Assembly: GCF_937127095.1 (NCBI RefSeq)
Contig: NZ_CAKZLP010000074.1
Coordinates: forward strand, 1-35,975
Reading direction: 5' to 3'
DNA: 35,975 nt
DNA from: an uncultured Amphritea sp.
GTDB taxonomy: Bacteria; Pseudomonadota; Gammaproteobacteria; Pseudomonadales; Balneatricaceae
Shown: in pieces, positions 16,278 through 23,640 of the stretch
How positions within the stretch are numbered: the first letter of the stretch is position 1
Layout: every line of letters starts with the position of its first letter
Program-made: the position numbers and the translations under genes
Notes under the pieces: model-generated
Databases searched by the model: none
The model's input: the letters and a program-made list of their open reading frames with translations, nothing else
Told to the model about the DNA's origin: nothing

Positions 16278-17617
16278 GTAATGACGTTCAAGAGTGGCGG
16301 CAGTATCTCTGCCGCGCCTGCGGCCTGATCTATGATGAAGAGAAGGGCGATCCGGACAGTGGTTTAGCTCCAGGAACCCGTTTCGAAGATATTCCGGATG
16401 ATTGGGAATGCCCACTGTGCGGTGTCACCAAAACCGACTTTGAACTGTTCGAGAAGCCGCTGGTTATTGCGGTTGAACAGACTGCTAATTTCAGTACAGA
16501 GCCCGGTATCGTTGTTGTTGGTGCAGGTCTGGCAGGCTGGGCAGCGGTAGACGCGATTCGTCAGCTGGATCAGCAGGTGCCGGTTACGCTGGTCAGTGCC
16601 TGTAGTGGTGATCTGTATCATAAGCCTGAACTGTCTGTTGCGATCAGCCGTGGACTGGATAAGGCTGCATTGATTCAGGAAACCGGTGTTGCAGCGGTAA
16701 AACGTCTGGGCGTGCAGCTGATGGCGGAAACCTTTGTGGTGGGTGTTACGCCAGAATTACATCAGCTTCGCACCACCCGGGGATCATTGACCTACACCAA
16801 ACTGGTATTAGCTCAGGGAGCCAAACCGGTATTGCCCGATCAGCTGCCGCCAGACCTGTGCTGGCGAGTGAATGATCTGGCTTGCTGGTCGGGTATGCAA
16901 CAGGCGCTGGCTAAAGGGCCGCAGAGCATCGCAATTGTCGGTGCGGGTATGATCGGTTGTGAGATTGCTGAAGACTTTGTCCGTGCCGGACATCAGGTCA
17001 CATTGCTGGATCGCAACACATCTCCACTGGCGGGTTTACTGCCCCTGCAGGCGTCTAAACGTCTGGCTGACAGTCTCTCTGGCCTGGGTGTCACTTACAT
17101 CGGCAACGATGAGATTAGTGGTATCACTGCGCTGGACAATGACCAGAAACAGATTCAGTTCAAAAGTGGCACTACCCTTGAGTTCGATCAGGTTCTGGCG
17201 GCGACCGGGTTAATCACCGATGACCGTATCGCCCGTCACGCGGGTCTGGATTTTGACCGGGGTATTACGGTTGATGCAGACACCCTGCAAACCAGTCAGG
17301 CCGATATCTATGCGTTGGGAGATTGCATCAATATTGAGGGCACTCCCTGTCGTTTTATCGAACCGATTAAGCATCAGGCGAAAACGATTGCCCATGCAGT
17401 ACTTGATCTCGAAGCCTGTGTTTATCAACACAGCGCACCGGTGGTACGCCTGAAAACCCGGTCACTGCCGGTGGTGATGAATGGCCTGCCATTAGCTGGG
17501 GTTGACTGGACCCTGGTCTATGAAGATGCGGATGAGCTGATTATGGAACAACGCCTCGACAAGCAGGTTATTGCACAGCTGAAAGTCGGGGCCAGTGCGC
17601 ATAATCGGGCTGCATAA
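16274..17617 (+). CDS. Rubredoxin fused to FAD/NAD(P)H-dependent rubredoxin reductase
   Basis: Electron-transfer fusion protein of 447 residues. Residues 8-58 are a complete rubredoxin with iron ligands Cys13, Cys16, Cys46 and Cys49 (CRACGLIYD and CPLCGVTKTDF). From about residue 78 follows a pyridine-nucleotide-disulfide-oxidoreductase-type flavoprotein. It has a first dinucleotide site VVGAGLAGWA (FAD), a second IVGAGMIGCEIAEDF (NAD(P)H, about 218-232) and the FAD-contact segment IYALGDCINIEG. This resembles rubredoxin reductases such as AlkT, but with its rubredoxin attached at the N-terminus. It likely passes electrons from NAD(P)H through iron to an oxygenase, with the translationally coupled flavoprotein the obvious candidate. 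Confidence 0.9.
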   Translation: MSNDVQEWRQYLCRACGLIYDEEKGDPDSGLAPGTRFEDIPDDWECPLCGVTKTDFELFEKPLVIAVEQTANFSTEPGIVVVGAGLAGWAAVDAIRQLDQQVPVTLVSACSGDLYHKPELSVAISRGLDKAALIQETGVAAVKRLGVQLMAETFVVGVTPELHQLRTTRGSLTYTKLVLAQGAKPVLPDQLPPDLCWRVNDLACWSGMQQALAKGPQSIAIVGAGMIGCEIAEDFVRAGHQVTLLDRNTSPLAGLLPLQASKRLADSLSGLGVTYIGNDEISGITALDNDQKQIQFKSGTTLEFDQVLAATGLITDDRIARHAGLDFDRGITVDADTLQTSQADIYALGDCINIEGTPCRFIEPIKHQAKTIAHAVLDLEACVYQHSAPVVRLKTRSLPVVMNGLPLAGVDWTLVYEDADELIMEQRLDKQVIAQLKVGASAHNRAA

Positions 17618-17644
17618 TATTTTAACAATAATGTTTAAACAACC

Positions 17645-17663
17645 GGGCTGTGATTAACAGCCC
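17645..17663 (+). other. Hairpin between rubredoxin-reductase and cyanase genes
   Basis: GGGCTGT and ACAGCCC form a 7-bp stem with a GATTA loop in the 111-bp gap before the cyanase gene. No T run follows, so it is not a standard terminator. It may mark an mRNA processing site or partial attenuation. Confidence 0.4.
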
Positions 17664-17728
17664 AACCCAAAACACAACAAACACTTACACAGATCTATGT
17701 AATTTGATCGCTATTGAAGGAAGACATC

Positions 17729-18178
17729 ATGATTAGTAATCGCGACGAAGTAACCCAACTGATTTTGTCCGCCAAAGTGCGTAAGGGTATTAAATGGAGC
17801 GCTGTGGCCGAACTGATTGGTTTGTCCAAAGAGTGGACGACTGCTGCATGTCTGGGGCAGATGACCTTTAACAAAGAGCAGGCAGAGAAGGTGGGTGACC
17901 TGTTTGAACTGTCTGATGAAGCCACTGCCTGGCTGCAGGTAGCACCGTATAAAGGGTCACTGCCAACTGCAGTACCCACTGATCCACTGCTGTATCGCTG
18001 GTATGAGATTGTGAGTGTCTACGGCAGCACGATCAAAGAGCTGATTCACGAAGAGTTTGGCGACGGCATCATGAGTGCGATCGATTTCTCTATGGATATT
18101 AACCGTGAAGAAGACCCTAAGGGTGATCGTGTAAACGTTGTGCTTTCAGGTAAGTTCCTGCCATACAAAACTTACTGA
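17729..18178 (+). CDS. cynS: Cyanase (cyanate hydratase/lyase)
   Basis: Cytoplasmic enzyme that converts cyanate and bicarbonate to carbamate, giving ammonia and CO2. The 149-residue length and the C-terminal catalytic region match the family: TDPLLYRWYE, VYGSTIKELIHEEFGDGIMS, then a strand ending VVLSGKFLPYKTY. The catalytic triad known from E. coli CynS (Arg, Glu, Ser) corresponds to Arg90, Glu93 and Ser116 here. The N-terminal domain is a degenerate helix-turn-helix, as usual. I use ATG 17729, placed after GGAAG; an in-frame TTG at 17714 is unlikely. It is the last gene of the sigma-54 unit before a strong terminator. No carbonic anhydrase (cynT) or cynR gene accompanies it. Confidence 0.95.
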   Translation: MISNRDEVTQLILSAKVRKGIKWSAVAELIGLSKEWTTAACLGQMTFNKEQAEKVGDLFELSDEATAWLQVAPYKGSLPTAVPTDPLLYRWYEIVSVYGSTIKELIHEEFGDGIMSAIDFSMDINREEDPKGDRVNVVLSGKFLPYKTY

Positions 18179-18185
18179 TACACTG

Positions 18186-18221
18186 AGAGCCGGTATCCGC
18201 ATTGTGGATATCGGCTCTTTT
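18186..18221 (+). terminator. Intrinsic terminator after cynS
   Basis: AGAGCCGGTATCC (18186-18198) pairs with GGATATCGGCTCT (18206-18218) in a 13-bp stem with one G-U pair and a 7-nt loop. Four T residues end the element. It closes the osmC-to-cynS operon. Confidence 0.85.
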
Positions 18222-18246
18222 AACTCTCTGCGCGGTCAGGATCTAC

Positions 18247-19065
18247 ATGATTACGGAAATATTGCTGGGTATGGGTGTCGGTTTAGCACTGGGTCTAACA
18301 GGCAGTGGTGGTGTGCTGGCAGTGCCGGCGTTAATGCTTGGGTTGGGTTTTACCTTGCCTGAAGCGATGCCGGTGTCACTTATTTCAGTGGGCATCTCCT
18401 CTCTGTTGGGCAGCCTTGATGGCTTGCGGCAGGGGTTGGTGCGTTATCGTGCCGCGATTGTGATGGCGATATCTGGCACCCTGATTGCGCCGCTGGGTAT
18501 CGCTGCATCCCATGTTTTGCCTGCCGATATTCTCACCTCTATCTTTAGTATTTTGCTCTTGATGGTGGCCATTAAAATGGCGCGGCAGGCGTTACAGCAC
18601 TACCGGGAGCAGCAGGGTGGAGTTGCCCATCCACTGGAATTCAACTGTATGCTGCGTCCGGATACCGGCCGTTTTGAGTGGAACCCCAAATGCTTTTTTA
18701 CCCTGTCCTCGATTGGCGGTTTATCCGGCTTTAGCAGTGGTCTGCTCGGGGTTGGCGGTGGTTTTCTGATTGTGCCGGGTATTCGCCAGTTCAGTAACCT
18801 GAATATGCACAGCATCGTTGCTACCTCGCTGGCGGTCATCACGCTTATCTCCACCGGCACCGTGATCGCTGCACTGTTTCATGGTGCCCAGATCACCCCG
18901 CAGGCCTGGTGGTTTATCGGTGCTACCTGTGTAGGCATGGTCGCCGGGCGGAAGAGCGCGCCGCTGTTATCCGGCCAGTTACTAACCCTCGGTTTTGCCC
19001 TGTTAACCAGCGTGGTGTCGATGGCGTTATTGTACAAATATATGCTGCCAAACTTCTGGAGTTAA
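18247..19065 (+). CDS. TSUP-family permease (TauE/SafE/DUF81), probable sulfite/organosulfonate exporter
   Basis: Integral membrane protein of about 272 residues with two half-repeats, each beginning with a glycine-rich segment (GLALGLTGSGGVLAVPALM near the N-terminus; SGFSSGLLGVGGGFLIVPGI in the middle). This is the hallmark of TSUP/DUF81 transporters. Members export sulfite or sulfoacetate, or move thiosulfate or sulfide equivalents. I use ATG 18247 behind an AGG ribosome site, because the longer frame from 18202 overlaps the cynS terminator. The next gene begins 3 nt after its stop. Pairing with a persulfide-dioxygenase-like gene recalls BigR-type sulfide detoxification operons. A promoter of its own after the terminator is not obvious. 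Confidence 0.88.
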   Translation: MITEILLGMGVGLALGLTGSGGVLAVPALMLGLGFTLPEAMPVSLISVGISSLLGSLDGLRQGLVRYRAAIVMAISGTLIAPLGIAASHVLPADILTSIFSILLLMVAIKMARQALQHYREQQGGVAHPLEFNCMLRPDTGRFEWNPKCFFTLSSIGGLSGFSSGLLGVGGGFLIVPGIRQFSNLNMHSIVATSLAVITLISTGTVIAALFHGAQITPQAWWFIGATCVGMVAGRKSAPLLSGQLLTLGFALLTSVVSMALLYKYMLPNFWS

Positions 19066-19068
19066 CCT

Positions 19069-19932
19069 ATGAAACCTGTCGTCGAAACTTTCTTTGATAG
19101 TGTCACTTCAACCTTCAGTTATGTTCTGCATACCGGTATCGGCAGTCCCTGTGCAGTGATCGACTCAGTGCTCTGCTATAAGTCAAACTCCGGTAAAACC
19201 GATACCGAGGCGGCAGATAAAATTCTCGCTTTTATCGATAGGATGATGCTCAAGGTAGAGTGGATTCTTGAAACCCATATCCATGCAGATCATCTCTCGG
19301 CGGCATCCTATATCCGCAGTAAAGCAGGGGGGTTGGTGGCCGTCAGTAAGCAGGTGACCGAAGTCGTCAACACCTTCTCTAAACTGTTCAATGTTGAAGA
19401 GTCTGAATATGAGCTGTTATCGCGCTTTGATTATCTGTTTGAACGGGATGAGACTTTCACTATCGGTCCACTGAACTGCAAGGCACTATTTTCCCCCGGA
19501 CATACCCCTGCCTGCACCGCTTACGTGGTTGAAGAGCAGGTGATTTTTGTCGGTGATACCCTGTTTATGCCGGATGTGGGCACCGCCCGCTGTGATTTCC
19601 CCGGAGGCTCCGCGGAAAAACTCTATGCCTCCATTCGCCGGATTTTAGCCTATCCGGATGAGACGCTGTTGCTGATGTGCCATGATTATCCACCCACTGC
19701 ACGAGCATACGCCTCGGTGACAACGGTAGCTGAACAGCGGGAACACAACATCCATATCAATGACGGCGTGAGTGAAACGGATTTTATCGAACAGCGTCGC
19801 AGTCGCGATAAAACACTCGACTCTCCGCGGCTGCTGTTTCCTTCTGTGCAGGTTAATATTCGTGCGGGAGAGCTGCCGAAACCGGAAAGCAACGGTCTGC
19901 GATACTTAAAGATACCCCTGAATTTTTTATAA
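19069..19932 (+). CDS. Persulfide-dioxygenase-like metallo-hydrolase (Blh/ETHE1 type)
   Basis: Metallo-beta-lactamase-fold protein of 287 residues. Ligands for the single iron of persulfide dioxygenases are present: the HxHxDH motif ETHIHADH (His70, His72, Asp74, His75), His145 in SPGHTPAC, and Asp163 in VGDTLF. GTARCDFPGG (about 171-180) is the segment that separates Blh/ETHE1-like enzymes from glyoxalase II. These enzymes oxidise glutathione persulfide to sulfite, and the upstream TSUP permease could then export the sulfite. It is coupled tightly to that gene (3-nt gap). It ends the rightward run. Alternative substrates within the fold cannot be excluded. Confidence 0.85.
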   Translation: MKPVVETFFDSVTSTFSYVLHTGIGSPCAVIDSVLCYKSNSGKTDTEAADKILAFIDRMMLKVEWILETHIHADHLSAASYIRSKAGGLVAVSKQVTEVVNTFSKLFNVEESEYELLSRFDYLFERDETFTIGPLNCKALFSPGHTPACTAYVVEEQVIFVGDTLFMPDVGTARCDFPGGSAEKLYASIRRILAYPDETLLLMCHDYPPTARAYASVTTVAEQREHNIHINDGVSETDFIEQRRSRDKTLDSPRLLFPSVQVNIRAGELPKPESNGLRYLKIPLNFL

Positions 19933-20116
19933 CCGGTTGGTTGTCTATCGCTAGCACCTGAACATAAAAGATCTGGCGAACGCTATTTATCATAGATATT
20001 TCTGAGCTCCGATGGGCTCATGTTGGAGCGGTAGGGGTGGAGTAGAGCGATGTTTCTGTTGCGTTAAGCGGCTGGTTTATCTGCAGCGGATATCGGGCAT
20101 TCTGATTGGCTGAGTC

Positions 20117-20150
20117 AGAGGCCCTGGAGATATCCAGGGCCTCTGGTGCT
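20117..20150. terminator. Strong hairpin between convergent metallo-hydrolase and dctP genes
   Basis: AGAGGCCCTGGA and TCCAGGGCCTCT form a perfect 12-bp stem with a GATA loop (20117-20128, 20133-20144). GGTGCTTTTA follows on the plus strand. It lies in the 232-bp gap between two convergent operons and may terminate both. I see nothing else in that gap. Confidence 0.7.
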
Positions 20151-20164
20151 TTTAATCAGGCAGT

Positions 20165-21217
20165 TTATTGCTGATTGGCGGCCTGATATTTATCGATCAG
20201 GGCATTGGCTTTGTCCAGCAGCATCTGAGAATCATAGCCATCGGCTTTCATCTGTTTCAGCCAGTCTGCGGTTACGAATGCCAGCTTCTCTTTCCAGACG
20301 GCAATTTCAGCATCGGGTAGCTGGTACAGTTCGTTGCCCTGATCAATAGCGGCCTGTCGGCCGGTTTTCTCATAGGTATCGAATGCCTGACCAATAAAGC
20401 CAGCCAGCTCAACGCCGGAGTTGTTATCGATCACTTTTTGCAGGTCAGCTGGCAGGCTGTCATAGGCTTTTTTATTCATGCTGAAGATAAAGCTATTAGC
20501 ATAGAGACCGCGCTTTCCCAGTATCTCCGTATGGTGCTTAACCAGCTGATGTATCTTCAGTGGTTTGACCACTTCGAAAGGCAGTACCGCTACATCGATG
20601 ACTCCCTTCGACAAAGCGCTGGGCATCTGCGGTACGGGCATGAAAACGGTGTTGGCACCTAAGGCTTCAAATGCGGTTGCCATCACTTTGTTGGGTGCCC
20701 GTACGGTCAGGCCTTGCATATCTTCAGCCGTATGAATGGCTTTATCACGGGAGTTGAGTGAACCCGGTGCATGCACATGCATCGCCAGCAGATGCACATC
20801 CTTGAACTCGTCAGCCATCTCCTGTTCGGCGTAATCCTGTATGGCCATACTCACCGATTTGGCATCTGCTGCCATAAAGGGGAGTTCAAACACGGTTGAT
20901 TTAGGGAAACGGCCCGGTGTGTATCCGGTGACTGTCCAGCTGATATCAACGATACCTTTACGTACCTGATCAAATAACTGAGGCGGTTTGCCTCCCAGTT
21001 GCATCGATGGATAGATATCAATTTTTATCCGCCCATCGGATTCCTTCATCACTTTATCTGCCCAGGGAACCAGGAAGTTCGTATGTGCGTTTGATGGCGG
21101 TGGTAGCATATGGTGCAGCTTAAAGGTGAATTCCGGTTCAGCGGCGCTGGCGCTACCTGCCCCGAGTAATAAAGCACAAACAGCAATAGAACGTTTTATG
21201 GTTGTTTTTAGTTTCAT
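20165..21217 (-). CDS. TRAP transporter periplasmic binding protein (DctP family), orphan
   Basis: Periplasmic solute-binding protein of 350 residues. It has a Sec signal peptide (MKLKTTIKRS..., cleavage near SASAA, residue 25-26). The DctP-type body begins FTFKLHHMLPPPSNAHTNF. The segment LTVRAPNKVM carries the arginine that in this family binds the ligand carboxylate, followed by ANTVFMPVPQMPSALSKGVI. No DctQ or DctM membrane subunit is nearby. It is the last gene of the leftward vanA-vanB run, 86 bp after vanB, with its own AAGG ribosome site. So it may capture vanillate or a related aromatic acid and use membrane subunits encoded elsewhere. The ligand is inferred from context only. Confidence 0.88.
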   Translation of the reverse strand: MKLKTTIKRSIAVCALLLGAGSASAAEPEFTFKLHHMLPPPSNAHTNFLVPWADKVMKESDGRIKIDIYPSMQLGGKPPQLFDQVRKGIVDISWTVTGYTPGRFPKSTVFELPFMAADAKSVSMAIQDYAEQEMADEFKDVHLLAMHVHAPGSLNSRDKAIHTAEDMQGLTVRAPNKVMATAFEALGANTVFMPVPQMPSALSKGVIDVAVLPFEVVKPLKIHQLVKHHTEILGKRGLYANSFIFSMNKKAYDSLPADLQKVIDNNSGVELAGFIGQAFDTYEKTGRQAAIDQGNELYQLPDAEIAVWKEKLAFVTADWLKQMKADGYDSQMLLDKANALIDKYQAANQQ

Positions 21218-21303
21218 GTAGGTACCTTTAAAGGTTATTTATTGTTATTGGATGCAGCACAGTTTTTTTTGTAATACGTATCAGCTAGCCAGTAGCCCGA
21301 TGT

Positions 21304-22251
21304 TTATATATCCAGCACTAATCGCGCGCTTTTGGCGCGGGAGCAGCAAGGCGCGAACTCTTCGTTTTTAGCGTGCTCTTCGGGTGTCATATAGACGTCT
21401 CTGTGATCTGGCTCACCGGATAGCAGCCGGGTCGAACATGAACCGCAAACACCCTCTTCACAGGCAAAAGAGATATCGATATCCAGGTCCAGCAAGACTT
21501 CCAGCGCACTCTTATCCGCCGGAATCTGAATCACTTCGCCACTACTGGCAAGCTGAATCTCAAACGCACTATCCGCTTCAGTTGAGCCGCTAGCTGCAGC
21601 AAAGTATTCACGGTGTAACCGGGACTCATCCCAACCCTGTGCGGCTGCAGTTTGTAGCACTGCATCCATAAAAGGGTTTGGGCCACAGGTGTAGAGGTGA
21701 GTGCCTTGATCCGGATCGGCAAGCAGTGCCTGCAGATCCACATGGCCCTCTGTCTGGCTGAAATGGAATGTCGCCCGGTCAGCAAATTCAGAGGATTTGA
21801 TGCGCTCAACAAAAGCCGCATGAGCAGGGGATCTGGCGCAGTAATGCAGCGAAAAGCTCGCATTGGTGTGTGCCAGACGCTCTGCCATGCACAGCAGCGG
21901 GGTGATACCGATGCCACCGGCTATCAGCAGATGGTGGCTTGCACTGTGCTCCAGCGGAAACAGATTGCGCGGCTCACTGATGGTTAAGCGGTCGCCCACA
22001 TTGACTGACTCATGCAGGGTGAGCGAACCGCCCCGTGAATCGGGATCGTTAAGAACCCCAATTTCATAACAGTGGTGGTCATGGGGGGGATTGCACAACG
22101 AATATTGTCGCACCAGCCCATTGGGCAGGTGCAGATCGACATGTGCCCCGGCGCTAAACGCCGGCAGTGGTGCATTATCGGTACGCGCCAGGCGAAACAG
22201 ATGGATAGCATCGGTTTCCCGAGTCTTGGCGGTCACTTCGACTTCAAACAT
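21304..22251 (-). CDS. vanB: Vanillate O-demethylase reductase subunit VanB
   Basis: Reductase of a two-component Rieske oxygenase (class IA type, 315 residues). It has an N-terminal flavin-binding barrel (RQYSLCNPP, with GGSLTLHESVNVGD), an NAD(P)H-binding domain (LIAGGIGITPLLCMAERL and LYTCGPNPFMD) and a C-terminal plant-type [2Fe-2S] domain. The cluster cysteines lie in ACEEGVCGSC, plus the late cysteines of FAPCCSRA. It moves electrons from NAD(P)H to VanA. The gene follows vanA with a 44-bp gap and a GGAGAG ribosome site. The assignment rests on domain order and on the neighbouring VanA. Confidence 0.93.
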   Translation of the reverse strand: MFEVEVTAKTRETDAIHLFRLARTDNAPLPAFSAGAHVDLHLPNGLVRQYSLCNPPHDHHCYEIGVLNDPDSRGGSLTLHESVNVGDRLTISEPRNLFPLEHSASHHLLIAGGIGITPLLCMAERLAHTNASFSLHYCARSPAHAAFVERIKSSEFADRATFHFSQTEGHVDLQALLADPDQGTHLYTCGPNPFMDAVLQTAAAQGWDESRLHREYFAAASGSTEADSAFEIQLASSGEVIQIPADKSALEVLLDLDIDISFACEEGVCGSCSTRLLSGEPDHRDVYMTPEEHAKNEEFAPCCSRAKSARLVLDI

Positions 22252-22295
22252 AGTTTACTCTCCGGGCCTTCATCAGGTGATCAGTTGAACTGGTA

Positions 22296-23348
22296 TCAGG
22301 CTAATGAAGACTCAGTAGCAGCAGGGTTTTCCTCTTTAATAAGCTTGTCGATAATGCGTCGGGCGTGCACGCCGCCAGCATCAATATCCAGCTTCAGCAG
22401 TCGCATCTCCGGATTCGCCAGCAGGTTTTTCTGTTGCAGTTCCAGCATCTCAAGATCTTCAGAGAAGATACCCCCCTGGCCTTCACGAATCGCATCAGTC
22501 AGCGCTGCATCATCCGCATTAAAGTTACGCGCCATCCCCCAGAAGTACCAGTGACTGGTTTCTGTTTCCGGCGTAATGAAGTCGACAACAATACTATTGA
22601 CCCGCTTGTCAGCAGGGGCTTCGCGGCCACCGTTGCCGGCCAGAGCCACACCCACGTCAATCAGCACATGGCTTGGCGGGGTGAACTGACAGATCTGCCA
22701 GCGATCTACCGGCTGATCATCGGGCAAACCTTTGGTGCGCAGGTTCGCCTGCCAGAAGGGAGGCGCGGTAACATTATCCATGAAACGGCTGGTATGAACT
22801 TCGTTGCCCATTTTTTCAGTTTTGACCGGCGCTTCATCGATCTCTTTCTGGCCGATACTGGTGGAGTGAACATAGGTTTCGTGGGTCAGATCCATCAGAT
22901 TGTCGATCATCAGTTTGTAATCGCACTGAATGTGGAACAGACCTCCACCGTAGGCCCAGTCAGGGCTGTCAGCCCACTCCAGGTGATGAATCTCATCAGC
23001 ATTGGCTTTTTCGGCATCGCCGGGCCAGACCCAGATAAAGCCGTAGCGTTCCTCGACCGGATAGCTTTTCATACAGGGGAATCCACCCACCCGTTGCTTA
23101 GGCATTGAGACGGTTTTACCGTCCCGATCAACTCTCAGACCATGATAACCACACACCAGACCTCCCTCTTCGGTATAGCCCAGAGAGAGTGGTGCACCAC
23201 GATGGGGGCAGAAGTCTTTTACTGCAGCCACTTTGCCATCGCCATCTCTAAAAAATGCGATCTGTTCGCCACAGATTTTGCGACCGAGGGGTTTTTCAGC
23301 AATTTCATCAGGGGTGCAGGCGACATACCAGCAGTTTTTAGGAAACAT
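22296..23348 (-). CDS. vanA: Vanillate O-demethylase oxygenase subunit VanA
   Basis: Rieske non-haem iron monooxygenase subunit that demethylates vanillate to protocatechuate and formaldehyde. The Rieske ligands are Cys47, His49 (CPHRGAPLSLG), Cys66 and His69 (CGYHGL). The mononuclear iron site is DNLMDLTHETYVH with His156 and His161. Long stretches such as the N-terminal FPKNCWYVACTPDEIAEKPL and SHWYFWGMARNFN closely resemble pseudomonad VanA as I remember it, so I am confident of the name rather than only of the family. The length of 350 residues is normal. It is first in a vanA-vanB-dctP unit. The enzymes for protocatechuate and formaldehyde use are not in the window. Confidence 0.94.
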   Translation of the reverse strand: MFPKNCWYVACTPDEIAEKPLGRKICGEQIAFFRDGDGKVAAVKDFCPHRGAPLSLGYTEEGGLVCGYHGLRVDRDGKTVSMPKQRVGGFPCMKSYPVEERYGFIWVWPGDAEKANADEIHHLEWADSPDWAYGGGLFHIQCDYKLMIDNLMDLTHETYVHSTSIGQKEIDEAPVKTEKMGNEVHTSRFMDNVTAPPFWQANLRTKGLPDDQPVDRWQICQFTPPSHVLIDVGVALAGNGGREAPADKRVNSIVVDFITPETETSHWYFWGMARNFNADDAALTDAIREGQGGIFSEDLEMLELQQKNLLANPEMRLLKLDIDAGGVHARRIIDKLIKEENPAATESSLA

Positions 23349-23381
23349 AGAAAGGACTCCAAAATAGCGTCATTTGTTTTT

Positions 23382-23444
23382 ATGGATACAATAATAGGCA
23401 AGTTAAGGGTTTTAGTGCAATAAAAAACTATATTTTGGATACAA
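23382..23444 (-). promoter_or_regulatory. vanA promoter with two repeated operator-like boxes
   Basis: Read on the minus strand, TTGCAC (23415-23420) and TATTAT (23391-23396), 18 bp apart, form a plausible sigma-70 promoter. The box TGGATACAA occurs twice, at 23383-23391 (touching the -10) and 23436-23444 (upstream of the -35), 53 bp apart. Its form TTGGATACAA is nearly palindromic. This arrangement suits a repressor such as GntR-type VanR. The remaining bases up to 23640 hold nothing I recognise. Confidence 0.6.
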
Positions 23445-23640
23445 AAATTGGTTTTTGAATAGTGGACGTAGTCTTTTTCTGCATCGAAAGGCCTGAATAA
23501 TCAATATAGAGAGGCAAATAGTTCATCTGAAAAAAAGCTGATGCGAAACAGAAAAAAGAGGGGCTGAAGGGGCTAAATAGTTGATACGCAGCACGCAGCA
23601 CTCAGCCGTATCGGTAAGGGCTATGATCTTATCTTTATGG

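Noticed and set aside
17714..17728. TTG start giving a five-residue longer cyanase
   Set aside because: ATG 17729 has a well-placed GGAAG ribosome site and gives a 149-residue protein, close to the usual cyanase length of about 150-156 residues.
19069..19932. Metallo-beta-lactamase-fold gene as a glyoxalase II or antibiotic resistance gene
   Set aside because: The GTARCDFPGG segment and the neighbouring TSUP permease point to a persulfide dioxygenase-like enzyme. Nothing supports beta-lactam hydrolysis.
22365..23108. A 247-codon open frame on the plus strand opposite vanA
   Set aside because: It lies wholly inside a clearly recognised vanA gene, has no ribosome site or known domain, and its composition is that of an antisense shadow.
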